From Cryptomeria japonica (lineage: Eukaryota; Streptophyta; Pinopsida; Cupressales; Cupressaceae), in NCBI RefSeq assembly GCF_030272615.1, contig NC_081414.1, forward strand, positions 238,547,233-238,611,232: DNA of 64,000 nt. The letters run 5' to 3'. The notes beneath the pieces were generated by a model. It saw only the letters and a list, made by a program, of their open reading frames with translations, had not been told where the DNA came from and made no database searches. Each line of letters starts with the position of its first letter. Position 1 is the stretch's first letter. The translations under genes and the position numbers were made by a program. Of this stretch, positions 21,711-33,954 are shown one piece after another.

Positions 21711-22309
21711 ATGTTGCAAAAAGAAATCATTTCAAAGAAGATTATTTTGTAAGTTGTATCTTTACATGGAAAAAAATAGTCATTTTAAAATTTTCTAGAT
21801 GTTTTCAATAAATGTCATTTATTTAGACATAGTTCCTATTGTATTATTCTGTTAGTCACAACAAAAATGGTTTTTATCCTGAAGATTAACAAACTTGAGG
21901 CTATGATTGAGGCTGACACTAGGGTAGAAAAATGGGTTATGGAGGAGAAGGACAAATAGATTTGCGAAGCTGCAAGAAATATGGATTGTAAATTAGAGTA
22001 TTGGTATAAAGTTGTGGGATGCAAAAAGACCTTAGTGAGAAGGTGTCTCAAAGAAATGAGAACAAGATTGTAATGTATATTAAGGAAGGCTAAGAGATCC
22101 TTAAGTGTAAAATCAAGGAGATGTCCAAGAGAAGCCAAGAGATGGTTTTGAAGAATTTGGCTTCCCTGTAGGATATTTAGGAGGAAATTGATTGTAGGAA
22201 AGCTAAGTAAAAGAGACATGCTATGTCCCCCTCTACTTTGAATGAAGCCCCTTTCTTCTATGTTTAAAGATACTCTACATTCTTATTTCAATAAAAGAAA
22301 GAAAGAAAT
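21711..22309 (+). other. Retro-like fragment with AATAAA
   Basis: Plus-strand reading from 21866 gives a broken, Lys/Glu-rich, coiled-coil-like protein with several stops. AATAAA at 22290-22295 is followed by an AAAGAAAGAAAG tail, which suggests a LINE or retrotransposed 3' end. No family recognised. Confidence 0.35.
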
Positions 22310-23783
22310 GTTCTGATTTCTTCCATTCTATCATTTGAATCAAATAACTCCTCAAAATTAATTCTTTCAACTTGTGAATAACCTTTACATATAAGAATTG
22401 CCTAGTTTCTTACAAATTCTTCATCTTCATTTAGTTTTTTTATGTCCATTTGATTGCTATCACATTCTTGTTTGCAAGACTTGCTCCCAATTACTAAGTC
22501 TATTTTTTCTCAATCTGATTCAATTCTTCTTCCATTTCTTGTATCCAGCCTTCATCCATGTTGTCATCATTAGATCTAGAATCAAATTTCCCAAAATCTT
22601 CATTTTTTTATGTAACATTTACGTCCAACAATTTTGAGGTAATTGACAATTAGAGGTCTTCCACGCCATAGCTCATAAGGAGTATTGCAACATTTCACTC
22701 TTAGTTGTCCTCTATTAAGAATATGGACTTTAGTATGGAATGCTTGTTTCTAATAAATATGAGGTAGATTTTCCTCTTTTAACATTTTTCTTTCCCAGTG
22801 TCAAATAGTTCTATTTTTTTTCTACTACTCCATTTTGCTAAGGAGTTCTAGAAGGAAATAGATGTCTCTTTATTCGATGTTCTTAATAAAAAATTCAAAT
22901 TCATTTGAGGTAAAACTGCCTCCTCTATCTAATGTTAGATAATTGATTCTACTATTCATTTTTTTTTCCACCATTGACACAAAAATCTTAAGCATACTAA
23001 ATGCCTCTGAGTTTTTTCTCAAGAATGTAACCCAACTCATCCTAGAGAAATCATCAATAAGTAACATGAAGCATCTTTCACCTTGAAGACTCTTTATTTT
23101 TGTTAGTCTACACAAGTTAGTATTGATGAGCTCCAAAGATTTTGTAGAAGATAACTCCTCAGCCTCAAACCTTGTCCTAGTTTACTTCCCAATCTAATTT
23201 TTTTTCCATAAGGTGTTTGTAGGATTGACAATCTTTGGCATGTCTATGATTGCATGCATAGAGCTAATCTTCACAAGATTCTAAAAGTTGATGTATCTCA
23301 TTCTTTTGTTCCATATCAAATATTTAATTGTTTGTCCTATAAGATAGTTTATTTTATTATTTTCCCTTAGGTTATATACATTTTCTTAAATTCAGGTTCC
23401 TTCGGCCACTAATATTCTAGATCTTGCCTTCCTAATTTCATAGCCCTTATAGTGAAAAGCGAGATTGTTATCTTTCCTAAAAATTTGTATTGCATGGAGA
23501 ATATTGTTATTGAGACCCTTAGCATAGAGAATATCTTCTATATTGTTCTTCCCATCAATAGTTATTACTCCCTATCCAAAAATCATTGTAGAGGAGTCAC
23601 CTTAAATATAATTGCGCCTCCAACCCATTTCTCAAGATTGGTGAAATTACTTTTTTCACATGTCATGTGGTCAAAATAGATACTTTCAATCACCAAAGGG
23701 CTTTTATCGTCTTTTGTATGGAAGCCAATCCACACAGGTATAGAGTTTTCAATATTATTGTTAGTTTCTTGGGTGCAAGACAC
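22310..23783 (-). pseudogene. Ty1/copia protease-integrase fragment
   Basis: The minus strand preserves copia order. Near 23740-23620 there is a gag-protease segment (D-H-M-T-x-x-K-S-N-F..L-E-K-W), where the protease D-S-G is lost. The region near 23136-22870 is the integrase core: S-L-Q-G-E-R, M-L-L-I-D-D-F-S-R-M with the first Asp, and L-D-R-G-G-S-F-T-S-N-E-F with the second. Near 22800 a broken T-P-Q-N-G-V-V-E-K segment carries the Glu. Stops and frameshifts separate the pieces, and reverse transcriptase was not found downstream. It is an old dead copy lying inside the copy B block. Confidence 0.75.
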
Positions 23784-24895
23784 CTTAGTAAGATTTATAA
23801 TATAAATAAAATTATAACTTTTCTTTAGGGCTTCAACCCAAGGAAGAAAATAGACACTAAATAATTTGTTTAGGGATTCAACCCAAGTTCATTACTCTTT
23901 CATAATTACAACACTTATGGAAGGATGATTTAGCCTCAAATTAGCATGAATAATTAATTAATTTCTATAATAATAACTCAACATGACTACATCAACTACT
24001 TTAACACATTGCATCTAGCACACTTCTGGGTGTACTCAAATGTAGCTACTTTTAGATCACTACCTCCAATAAGCATTATAAATTTATTTACACACTTCCA
24101 CACAACACACCAACATCACATAAAACTAATATCTGCATTTTCCCCCATTTCCAGACATGCATAACAGATTGAAATACATTAAGGAAAATAATTTCCACAA
24201 CCAAATAAATTCTCAAGAGAAATCAAAATTCAAACTTGCAGATATGGAGAAGACAATCTTTTCTGAAAATAAAATGCAAAAGTAAGAGCCATCAACCTAC
24301 AATTCGCAAAACCAAAAATTGAAGTTGAAACCTAAAATTGTCAAGCCTTCTCAAATCCAAATCGCAATCCAATCTTCCAAAACAAATTCAAAAGCCTCTC
24401 ACAATGGTTTTCCAGATGATTAACCTGTGCACAGACCAACAAGCCAAAATAAATTGAAAAATTAAATTTTAGACTATAGCGTTTCCCACTAATAGAAAAA
24501 TTCGAAAAACCATATATCTTACTTAGCTTTGCAAAGTTCAAAAAATACATAATATGAATATATATTTCTTACCTACTCAATCAAGCCAACCAATTGAAAA
24601 TAAGGGTAGGTAAAATAAATCAAACTCAACTACTTTAATATAGAAATGACAATCAATTAGGAAATACAAATATTTCCTTAAAATTAGACGGTAGGTTAAA
24701 ATAATATTATTTACAAATAATATTCCATATTTTAATTAAATGATTCCCACACAATAATTTATAACTAATTATCATTATTCATAATAACACCAGTAAATAA
24801 ATAAAATAAAATAAATCAAACTCAATTAAATAATTAAATTAAAATCAATAAATAAAAGTCATCTCAACAATAAATCAAACAAATTAAATAATTAG
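23766..24895 (+). repeat. Right part of repeat copy B (matches 14755-16110)
   Basis: Collinear with the second half of copy A: the GGGCTTCAACCCAAGG motif, the AATTAATTAATTTC stretch, the 81-bp unit region (single here) and the same AATAAATAAAATAAA-rich end. No coding sequence recognised. Confidence 0.6.
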
Positions 24896-25759
24896 TTCGG
24901 ATATTTTGTGACATGGAGGTTGTACTAGTCCATAGCCATATCAGACCCCTCTTCCTCCATCTCCATGTCAGACACAATTTGTACCCCAGACTTGGCTGAA
25001 GAATTGGGGGTTTTGACAATCGGAGAGGGTTTAACCTCATGATCTTTGGCAAGACCCCTAATGCCAGATAGGGTTGTCACAATTGTTGGCATGATTCACT
25101 AGGCTATTTTCAAGAAAAGATAACAAGTAGAAATGCAAAAAAAATCTTTTGTTATGCCTAAAATGATTCAATATCATAAAGTGGTAAGAGAAGATACTAG
25201 CATAGTTATCGTCAAGTGCAATGTACCTCATTATCACTTTAGCCATATTTGCCGAATGTGAATGCAGGTCCTTCTTGTTATAACCATTGTCCACCATCTT
25301 TCACACACTATTTCTCTCACTTTTTTTTGTCAAAGTAGGCAGAATGGCTTCTTTCGTCGCCTTCTTATTTCTGTAAATCTTCTTGCCATCCATCTGCAAG
25401 CTAGTTATCTCCACAATGAAGGCTTTGTATATTCTAAACTCTACTCCAAAAACTGTGAGGATACATTTCTTCCAATTATTCACAAAATCCTCTATCATTT
25501 TTGGGTCATTGCCATGAAGCCTCTTGAGATACGACACAAGACAACCATTAGTAATCTCCATCGACAACTTTCTATTATTTTTCCATTTCTTATAGGAAGT
25601 AGACTCTAATCTAGTTTTGTAACATCCTATAAGTAGTATACCTTTGTAAAATTGGGTGTAAGAATAAAACCCAAACCAAGGCAATGAAAACCCAGACAAA
25701 AAAGAAATCTCTAGAAAACTTGGTTTTAAAATTCGAACCCAAATCCCATGAAAGGTCAT
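24896..25759 (-). pseudogene. Fossil ORF fragments of an unrecognised element
   Basis: A minus-strand ORF (25759-25301, 152 codons) contains S-Y-L-K-R-L-H-G-N-D-P and a following F-V-N-N-W-K segment, then I-V-E-I-T-S-L-Q-M-D-G. From memory this resembles a recurring plant retroelement ORF pattern with a G-L-P-M-x-G box, but I cannot name the family. Minus-strand pieces continue to 24864 with an acidic stretch. A decayed transposon protein is the likeliest reading; a host gene fragment is possible. Confidence 0.35.
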
Positions 25760-26230
25760 TACTCATTCAATAATCTGTCATCATTAATGTGATATGAGTG
25801 GCCAATACATTCGACGTCCTTGATTTCAAGTCAAGCAATTGTATTGGGAAAGTTTCCCTTGCCGTCCACCATCGTATGTCCACATAATCTACACCAGTGT
25901 TCACCGGGTGGTCCGCTAGCATGTTACCTTCCTAATTAACATGGGAAATTTTGAATTTGTCCAATTTTATAATCATGATGTGGCACTCTTGAATTAACTT
26001 CTTGATAGTCTATCTAGGCTCAGTATGTTTACTCACACATCTAATGATGTTAGGTGAATCACTCTCAAGCCACACTTTATTGAACCCTTCTTTGATAGTC
26101 ATGGTTAACCCAATGTAATTATCTTTTTCCTTAATAAAGTAGTTTGTCAGGGTGCCAGTGGGAGTGCCACCACTGAAACAAGCCTACCATTATGGTCATG
26201 AGAAACTCTCCCACAACCAGCTAGCCTAGG
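25760..26230 (-). pseudogene. RNase H (RVT_3-like) fragment, minus strand
   Basis: Conceptual minus-strand translation shows V-W-L-E-S-D-S-P-N (near 26075) and H-V-N-x-E-G-N-M-L-A-D (near 25935). These match the third and fourth catalytic regions of the plant RNase H used by LINEs and Tat elements. Stops interrupt it, and the first two acidic motifs are unclear. Probably the C-terminal end of a LINE that has otherwise been lost. Confidence 0.5.
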
Positions 26231-26590
26231 AATACTCTCATCACAACATCATGTTAAATACTATAAAAAAGGAAAATATAAAGAATCCCTAGGATTATGA
26301 GAAAATATTAAGTCTATCATAAAAAAGATGTTGCTAGTTCGTTGAAATTTACTCCTACAAGTATAGGAGGTGTGATGATAAAGTATTAAATCTACAAATT
26401 AGCACCCTTAAAAAAAAGCCTCACTCTCGATCACACCTTGTTCATGAACCATGATAGGGAAAGATTGAGTGCAAGGAAGAGGCAAATTCTCTTTCCACAC
26501 AAAGGATGGTTGGTGTAATAGCACTTTTATCCAATGACTTAATCAAGTAATTATAGTGAAAGTAACTTTGACATAGAGTAAATATAAGAA
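26231..26590. other. AT-rich unassigned stretch
   Basis: Contains an A-rich run near 26408-26416 and short ORFs only. Nothing recognised. Confidence 0.4.
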
Positions 26591-28020
26591 ATGACAAGCA
26601 GGATTGGAAGCATTCGTAGGAGTGCAACTAGGGTTTCTATTGGGGAGGTAGATGATCCAAGGGAATGTGATGATGATGGTGAGGAGGACATTTACTCCAC
26701 TCTTCCCCTTTCTTTTTCTCTATTCCTATCCCTGTTCCTATGTCATTGCCCTTGGTTCTCTGTCATTTGTCTTTATGTTTGTGGTTTATGGTTTGGTGTG
26801 GAGATGAAAGAAGGTGGTTGTGGAGGCAACTGAGGTGTTTTTTGTGGTACATGGTGCTATTGGGTGGTGCTTGGGTTTCGATGCAAACACCCCTGTGTCG
26901 ACCTGATTTTTTGATGCTGCTGTGGCCACTATGCTGCGTTAGTAGGTGTTTGTGGATACTGAAGATATATCTCTATTTATTGTGGGTGCCCTATTGGTCT
27001 TCAATTTTTATTTTATTTATTCTTCTCGTAGAGGTGGATGTGGTGTGGAGGGTGTTGCTAATGGAAGGGTGCAGAGGTGGAAACGGTGTAGTGGGTTTGC
27101 TGCCAAGAAGTTTTATTGCGGTGAACTTTCATCGCAAACAAGGTTTTGTGCTTTGACGACTACTGGGAGGGTGATCCTTTGTTTCTTGGAGGAGGGCTTG
27201 TTTGGGAGGTGTTGCGCCCCTATGCCAAGGGTGTTGTTGCTCTGGTTTTATCTAGATACATAGGAGGTGTTTGGGATCTAGCCGGAGCTCCCAAAAACTA
27301 GCTCATCATTGGCATTTTGGGCTCATTACTCCTTCAAGTTATTTTTTTCCCTCAAAGTGGTCTTTGTTATTACAAGGGGCCTTTATGTGTGGGGTCTATT
27401 TTTTCTTGTCTTGTATCCTTTTGGGGTTTCCTCTTTTTTTATCTTTTTCAAGAGAATCTCTAGTTTTATTCAGGGTTTGTTTGTTCTACCTTTATCAGTC
27501 AATTTTATTGAGGCAGATAATTCTTCTACTGAGGGGAAAAATTATGGGCTGAGTTTAGTGGAACAGATCCTGTTGGGGGCTTTCAATGCCCTATTTTTCA
27601 AGGTCAGATGGTTGATTGTTGATTTCTCTTTGTTGCTAGGCTTTTGTCCTTGTTCTCATATAGAGGTGGAGATCTTGGTTAAGCTTATATTCTTGGAGTT
27701 GGAATGGTGCAAGCCTCTTCTTCAAGTTTTGGTTTTGGGATCCTTCTTAAAGACTAGCTATCCAGCAAAGCATTATGGTCCTAGATCTTGGTTGCTAGAC
27801 TTTGGTTCACAGTATGAAGCTTTGTTCTCTCCATTGATAGATGGTTTCCATCTTTTCAGGTCCTATTGAGGTGGTTCCCCATCCTATTGAGGTGGAAAGA
27901 TTTTTTTCTATTAGAGGTGCGACTATTAGATGCTTTGAGGTTGTTCGATTCATCTTGGTGGTTTTGGGAGCCATTACAAAATGCAAATCAAAGGTTAGGG
28001 GATTCTTTAAAAATCCCCAT

Positions 28021-29550
28021 TGATGCTTTGCAAAAAGGGTTGTTAGGATATTGTCAAGATAAATACAAACACACAAGCAACAAAACCAAGTGTTAGTGTT
28101 AGAAACCACAAATCAAATACTATCGTAAGCAAGCATATCAAGAGAGACACAAAACATAAGATAGAAAGCTTAATAAATCTAAGAAATGCAATAAGACATC
28201 TCCAAATGCACTCCACCATGTTTGTAGCTACTCCTCCCTTGTTCCTCTTCTCTCCAAGTTCCCAAATGAGTGTAGCTCTTAGTATCTTTTTTTACTATTT
28301 TGGATTTCTTATGGAGGTTCAAGATTGTAGAATGAAAGGTTATGAGAATCAAAATGTGAATAAGCTAAAACAAGATATTATCTAATTATCTAATGTTAAT
28401 TTTAGCTCAAAAAGACAAATGTAGATGATTATGTCAAATGCTCTCAAAATTTCACTATAAACTAGATGCATACAAGATTTCAAGATTATAGATGTGCTTG
28501 AGAATGCTTGACGATTTGAAAATGAGGAATGTGAGCTCTATTTATAGGTAAAATGGAGCAATGGAGGGTTGAGATTGAGTAATCTCAACAAGGGTCAAGA
28601 TTGAAGGGTTTATGATCCATGTGAGGACTTTCAATCCAATCCCAGGATAACAAATGTCAACAAGAGATGGGTTGAGAGGAGAAGGAATAATCATTAGATA
28701 CTTTGACATGATTTAAAGGTTAACTTGGGAGGTAAGGTTAATGTTGAGTTGAATGAATAAAACATTATCCAATAAATAATGCCTTTATTCAATGGATAAA
28801 CTCTTATGCAAGAGTTAGTGAGGATAACCATGGTCAAAGCAATAAATACTTGAGGAGACATATGGGTTAAATGGAGATTGAGTTAGAGAGAAAGTCTCTA
28901 ACCACCATGTGGGTGAGTTTATTTAACCATAAATGGTTATGTAAGAGCCATTAATGGTCATGTAAGAGCCATGAGTAGTTTGGAAGACTTTAGAGGTTAG
29001 GTTGTTGAACAAATAAAGTATTAAATTCTTTTCAAATACTTTGGAGGCTTTGAGAAGTGACTTCAAGTTGCTTAGGAATGTGAGAATAATTAGGGGACGA
29101 GATTAGATTAATTAGGAGGGGTTAGAAAAATTTAGAAAGTGGTTAGAAGAGTCTAGAAGGAGATTTAGGGTTGCAAATGGGTTTGGTGGGTGAGGAAAAA
29201 TACGATTTAAATTAAAATAAAATTAATTTATTTCCATTGTGGTTGCAACTTGTATTTGTAGGAGAATGCAAGTGGGGGGTAGTTTAGGGATTTAAATACA
29301 TCTTTAATTTATTTATTTTAAAAGAGGAAAGGGGTTAAATTAAATAAATATGATTTATTTATTTAATTGGTTTAGAGGTGTGGTTTAATGAATTAATTTA
29401 AATAAATTAGATAATTTATTTAGTTAAATGCAGAAAGGTTTGAGGATGAATTAATTAAATGTTAATTTAATTAATTATTGGCTAGTGGATAAATAATCAA
29501 ATAAATAGTAAATATTCATTTAATTAAACGGATAGATTTATGTGACTACA
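28021..29550 (-). mobile_element. Solo LTR of the element 2 family with 5-bp target duplication
   Basis: On the minus strand it starts TGTAGTCACATAAATC (29550) and ends GCATCA (28021), the same termini as the element 2 LTR at 51071-52448, with which it aligns over most of its length. CCCAT flanks both sides (28016-28020 and 29551-29555), a perfect target duplication. No internal region is present, so it arose by recombination between two LTRs of one insertion. At 1,530 bp it is about 150 bp longer than the element 2 LTR. Confidence 0.88.
28538..28547 (-). promoter_or_regulatory. TATA box of the solo LTR
   Basis: The minus strand reads CTATAAATAG, conserved in the element 2 LTR (51526-51535) within the same GAGC context. 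Transcription from it would run leftwards. Confidence 0.6.
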
Positions 29551-29559
29551 CCCATATTT

Positions 29560-29960
29560 CTATGTGGGTTGAGGGAGCCCGTAAAAACCCTCTTGGTTTC
29601 TTTGGTGCCTTCTCAAAACTTTGTATCCTAGATTGGTCCTTCAAGCTATTCTGTTGTGATCTAGCCTTTTTTTGGTTGTGAGAGCCTTTCAAAACCCACT
29701 CTTTTGGTTGGTTGTGGGAGCCTCATAAAAACCCACAGTCAAGGTTGAGGGAGCCTGGAAAAACACTAAGTATTGTGTTCTTATCAAGGATAGGCTGGAT
29801 GTTGACAATTTTCAGGGCCCATTTTACCCAATGTTTGATTCTGGTTAGGTTCAGGTGTTGTTTTGGAGAGATTGGAGTATGTTTTATATGTTAAGTCAGC
29901 CTTAGAAAACTCTTCTTGTTGGCTGAGGGTGCCTGGTAAACCTTTGTGTTCAGCTTTTAG
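29560..29960 (+). repeat. Imperfect repeats of a GAGGGAGCC..AAAACCC motif
   Basis: Near-copies occur around 29569, 29680, 29716, 29749 and 29925. Each combines G-A-G-G/T-G-A-G/G-C-C with A-A-A-A-C-C-C some 5-6 bases later. Spacing varies, so this is an interspersed motif family rather than a strict tandem array. Confidence 0.5.
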
Positions 29961-30280
29961 ATCTATAGTTTGATGTCTTAGATCTGTTGTTTGTGCCAAC
30001 CTGGGTTGTATTTCATATTATTTTTCTATGGATAGCATATGGTTTGTTGTGGCTGCTTTGTTTTTGTAGCTTCTTTTGCCTCTAATGTTGTAATGTCTGA
30101 CTCTTCTTGTGAGGTGGTGGCTAGGCTACTTATTCTCCTTGATATATCTTCCTACAGTGTCTATTTGTTGGTTCCGGATCCATGAAAAATCCAAGGGTTT
30201 CGGGTCCCTTTAGAACCTTTTGTCTGGTGTTTTGGTCTCCTCAAATCCTATTTATGCTAATAAAAACATTGACATAGAGT

Positions 30281-31419
30281 AATTTTACAAGAATTTAAAA
30301 GTCAATTGTTAACATAATAAACTGAATAACATAGTCACATAATTCAACTATATTATCATCAAATCATATAGAATAATCTCATTAATTTATAGCATTAAGG
30401 GTTCTAATACTTATCTTAATCTTCAGCATGTGGAATGATCATTGTTACTCTAAGAATATTCTAGTGGCCCTGGGTCTTTTATGGCCATAGCACTTCAAGA
30501 GGAAACAAGTTCTTACATAGTATCCCACATACCTCATAGCATGAAAAACACAAAATCCCAAATTCCTCACAAAAAAAAAACAATCCCTCACCAAGACACT
30601 CCTAGGGCAATGTTATACCTCGAGTTGAACATGCATTGTGTACCCCTTTTCCAAATGCCCATAGCCCATCAAGTAACCATTTTTACATTTTTTCATTAGT
30701 GATCTTCATTCTCCCTTCCTAATTCCAACATAATTGACTTATGTAATATTTTAAGGGTTGATTTCCAAACCATCATACCTTTTTAAAAATGTTGGTTGTG
30801 GTGATTAGGCATACTCTTTGGTTGTGTGGCTCCTTGGAATCCATTTCTTTTAATCGCATTCTTAGGGAGTGAAATGACATGTTGCTTATTGTTAGTGGAG
30901 ATGGATACAAGTGTAATTTGTTTTTTGTCAAGCTTCTTGTTTTGTATCTCTCTCTAGGATTTAATAAATTTTTACACCTCTTTTAGTTAAAAAATAATCA
31001 TAATTATTTTTCTTTTTAAGAGAGTTGTTCATAAATATTATTTAATAATATTTCTTTTAACCAAATGATTATAATATCCTTTATTTTTATCTCCTTGTTT
31101 TACTTTTAAAATGATTATTTCATACCATAATCTTCTTTGGAAAAAAAGTCACATAATAGTTAGCCATACCTCTTATGTATTGTAGAAGTTTTATTGATAA
31201 TATTCATGAATAAATGAATAAGGGATAAATATATCAAATCCAAGAAATAGGTTCTTTATGTTACAACATGACACAAAGTTGAAACCCACAACAAAAACCA
31301 ACATAAGAAAATAAGTGCCACATAGTGGCTAGTACTTGTCATTTAGATTTGTAATAGTAATTATCTATGCTTTTTTTCAAACAATAGCAAATAGAAGAGA
31401 TTAATAATTTTGTAACCCT
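30281..31419. other. AT-rich unassigned DNA
   Basis: Only short ORFs. A T-rich TTTTTAAGAG-type sequence lies near 31010. No repeat unit or protein recognised. Confidence 0.4.
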
Positions 31420-32017
31420 AACTTTAAATTAATCCTAACATTAATTAAGTTGTAATCATATTTGAAACCTAACAGTAATACTAGTTGAATGCTAATTAAA
31501 AATTTTAAGTAATACCTAACCTACTTTGAACCCTAGTCTTAACCCTTACCCTAACCCTATTCTAACTCTAATAAAAGTCTTGTCTCTAATGCCAATAATA
31601 ACTCTAGTCATAATTGAATTGTATTCCTAACCTCTTTGAATCCTAACCATAATTTAACGCTAACCCTAAATAAATTTTTTTCCTATAAGCATAATTGATC
31701 CTTAACCCTAACTCCAATTTAACTTTATACCTAACCCTTACCCTAACCATGCTTGAACTATAACCATAATTTAACCCTAACTAAAAAACTTCTTTTATAA
31801 ATTTAATTAAACACTAATTGAATCATAGTCCTAACACTAATTCAACCCTACTTTTAATTAAACTCAACACTAAGCTTATTAAACATAAATGTAACCCTAA
31901 TTCAATCCCAATTGAACCATAATCGTAACACTAACTATAATTATAATTGACATATAATTATAATGAATGTATTTGGTATTCTTTGTATTTTTTTGTATTA
32001 TTCAATAATGGAATATC
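31420..32017. repeat. Degenerate CCCTAA-rich block (left half)
   Basis: Many short AACCCTAA, TAACCCTAAC and ACCCTAATT motifs are interspersed with AT-rich spacers. Part of it (about 31671-31880) is repeated with high similarity at about 38640-38850, across LINE C. The motif resembles plant telomere repeat units, but no perfect CCCTAAA array is present. Confidence 0.55.
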
Positions 32018-32030
32018 AATAATGCTAGAG
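32018..32030. repeat. LINE C target-site duplication, left
   Basis: AATAATGCTAGAG, identical to 38007-38019. Confidence 0.8.
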
Positions 32031-32281
32031 GGTATGGTTGATTCGAATTTTAAAAATAAGAGATTCTAGGATGTGGCCTGTGAATTTTCGAACTTAAAGA
32101 CTGTCGACGATGGAAGAAGAATCGAGGATGCAACTTGGAGGAGTTAACCTCCTCCACCCGGTTTGAGATCTCTAGCCCGTTCACTTGCATTTTTTTGAGT
32201 CCTTTCCATTTTAATGCTCTGAGACAATACTTAAAACTAACTGCACCGTGCCTCATGCGGCCTAATCTTGGTTCTTGACGG

Positions 32282-33954
32282 AGCCAGAGTCAGATGGAGG
32301 AGCCATTAATGGCCCAAAATCTGCCGCTGACACAACCACAACCCTAAAAAAAACCTTTGCGGAGACCGTCGCCCCACCTGCGAATGGATTCCACCCATCG
32401 GCGTAATTCCTTAAGGCTCCTGATAGTGAAGGATCTAGTAAGGAAGGTATGTGCCCTTGCATTACCTCGGACTCCTTCTGCATTTCACCAAATAATGAGA
32501 TGTTGAATGAAATTGCTTCAGAAAAAATTAGGTTATGTGACACTGCTATTTTCTTTGCTTGTGTGGACATCCAAAAATGTCCACCTAGGAAGTTCTTAGA
32601 TGACTGGTTTAACAATCTTTGGAACCAGAAACTAGGGCTATCGTTCTATAGGCAAATTCAGAAAGGTCTCTATCTTATTTTTTTTAACTCACATGAAGCC
32701 CAACTGGAATCCCTCAAACGCCAATACTAGATGGTTGGAAATACATCCTTTCGAGCCCTAGCTTGGTCTCCAGAGGCAGTCAATGAAGAAGTTCTCGTAC
32801 TTTCCTCCCTTAGATGGGTCATCCTTAAAGATGTCTCTCCCTTTTTGTGGCGATTTCTTCCCCAGCTGATGGAACCGTTTGGCAAAACAATTAGGGTTGA
32901 TGAGACTACCCATCTGGTGCCCAACCTAGATGCAAGAATGCTCGTATCTATTAAGCTTGGAATTGATATCCCCCTGTGCTTAAACCTAAATATTAATGGA
33001 GAAACCTTCCTCTACCTTGTTGAGATGCTTGGAGGTTTGAATTCCTGCTTTCTTTGCAAAAAGGAAGGGCATATTCATAAAAATTGTCCAATCATCAATC
33101 GTGGGAAACAAAAGAATGACTCACCCAATACCTCAGAAAACCCTAAAATCAATAATGACCTAAAATCAATTCCCCTGCACTCTGCTAATGAAGAAACCCT
33201 CGCACCCAGTCCCAAGCCCAACAAATTAAACCTGATGCATGTTGATCTCACACCTCTGGTCCCTGAACCCCTCATTTACGTCCCCTCAAAACCTCCTAAA
33301 GGATCATCTTCTGATTTCTTTCAAGTGGTCACCTCAAGAAAGCGAAGATGAAAATTAACCCACCAAAATGCCCTAAATCGATCTAATGTCTCAAGTATAG
33401 ATAAATTGGCCATTACTGGCAATCCCCCTCTTGAAATTAAAGACCTACCATCCACTTCGCAAAACCTGACTAATTCTCTGGTTAAAAAAATGGTTAAAAA
33501 GTTGGAAAAACCTAATCATGGTGTTGATGATGCTAGCATCAATGATGATACTGCAAAAATGGTACTCAGATCTCGAACACCCAAGAAAATGACACCATTT
33601 TCATTTGTAGACATTACCTCTGATGTTAGCACCACCAACCCCTCGATAGGCTCCCAGGTTAATGAAATTGAGGATAATCATGAGATAGAAGTTATTTTTT
33701 CCAGCAAGGGTTTAGATGACATTAGCTCTGGCATGATGCTCCTTGGTTTTCCAGGCTCCCAGTTGTCTGGGTCTGACATAGGAGGAAATGCGGATGTTAG
33801 AATTGAGCCATCTGAGATTAGTGAAGATGACGAGGACCTTATGAAAGGATCCTCCATGAATAAAAATAAAGGTAGACCTATGGGATCTAAGAACAAGAAA
33901 AAAATTGGAGATCAACACGATCTCCCTACCAACCCTGTTAAAACCCCTTTCTAA
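32282..33954 (+). pseudogene. LINE C ORF1 (RNA-binding protein with CCHC knuckle)
   Basis: One frame can be followed from about 32282 to TAA at 33952-33954, with stops TAA 32404, TAG 32728 and TGA 33349. The N-terminal part has the L-K-K-T-F-A-E-T-V-A start typical of plant L1 ORF1. A DUF4283-like domain spans about 32450-33020. A knuckle C-F-L-C-K-K-E-G-H-I-H-K-N-C lies near 33047-33090. The last third is polar and acidic, with basic patches near the end. ORF1 binds element RNA during retrotransposition. The exact start is unclear because an in-frame stop near 32263 cuts the region upstream. Confidence 0.75.

Larger units (their letters stand above)
26591..30280 (+). repeat. Unclassified GT-rich repeat split by a solo LTR
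   Basis: GT-rich plus-strand sequence at 26591-28015 resumes at 29556 and ends near 30280 with AATAAA (30259-30264) and an A-rich end. That end resembles a non-LTR retrotransposon 3' end. A similar end-type sequence (an A-A-G-G-G-T-T-T-C-x-G-G-T-C-C box, then TTAATAAAAA) recurs at 49829 and 50119. ORFs at 26740-27156 and 27309-27869 are hydrophobic by GT-rich composition and match no family. The original strand is assumed from the tail. Confidence 0.4.

Noticed and set aside
26740-27869. Two hydrophobic plus-strand ORFs that look membrane-like
   Set aside because: Hydrophobicity follows from GT-rich sequence (Leu, Val, Phe, Trp codons); no start context, family or conservation seen.
31420-32017. 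True interstitial telomere array
   Set aside because: No run of perfect CCCTAAA units; motifs are scattered and spaced irregularly.
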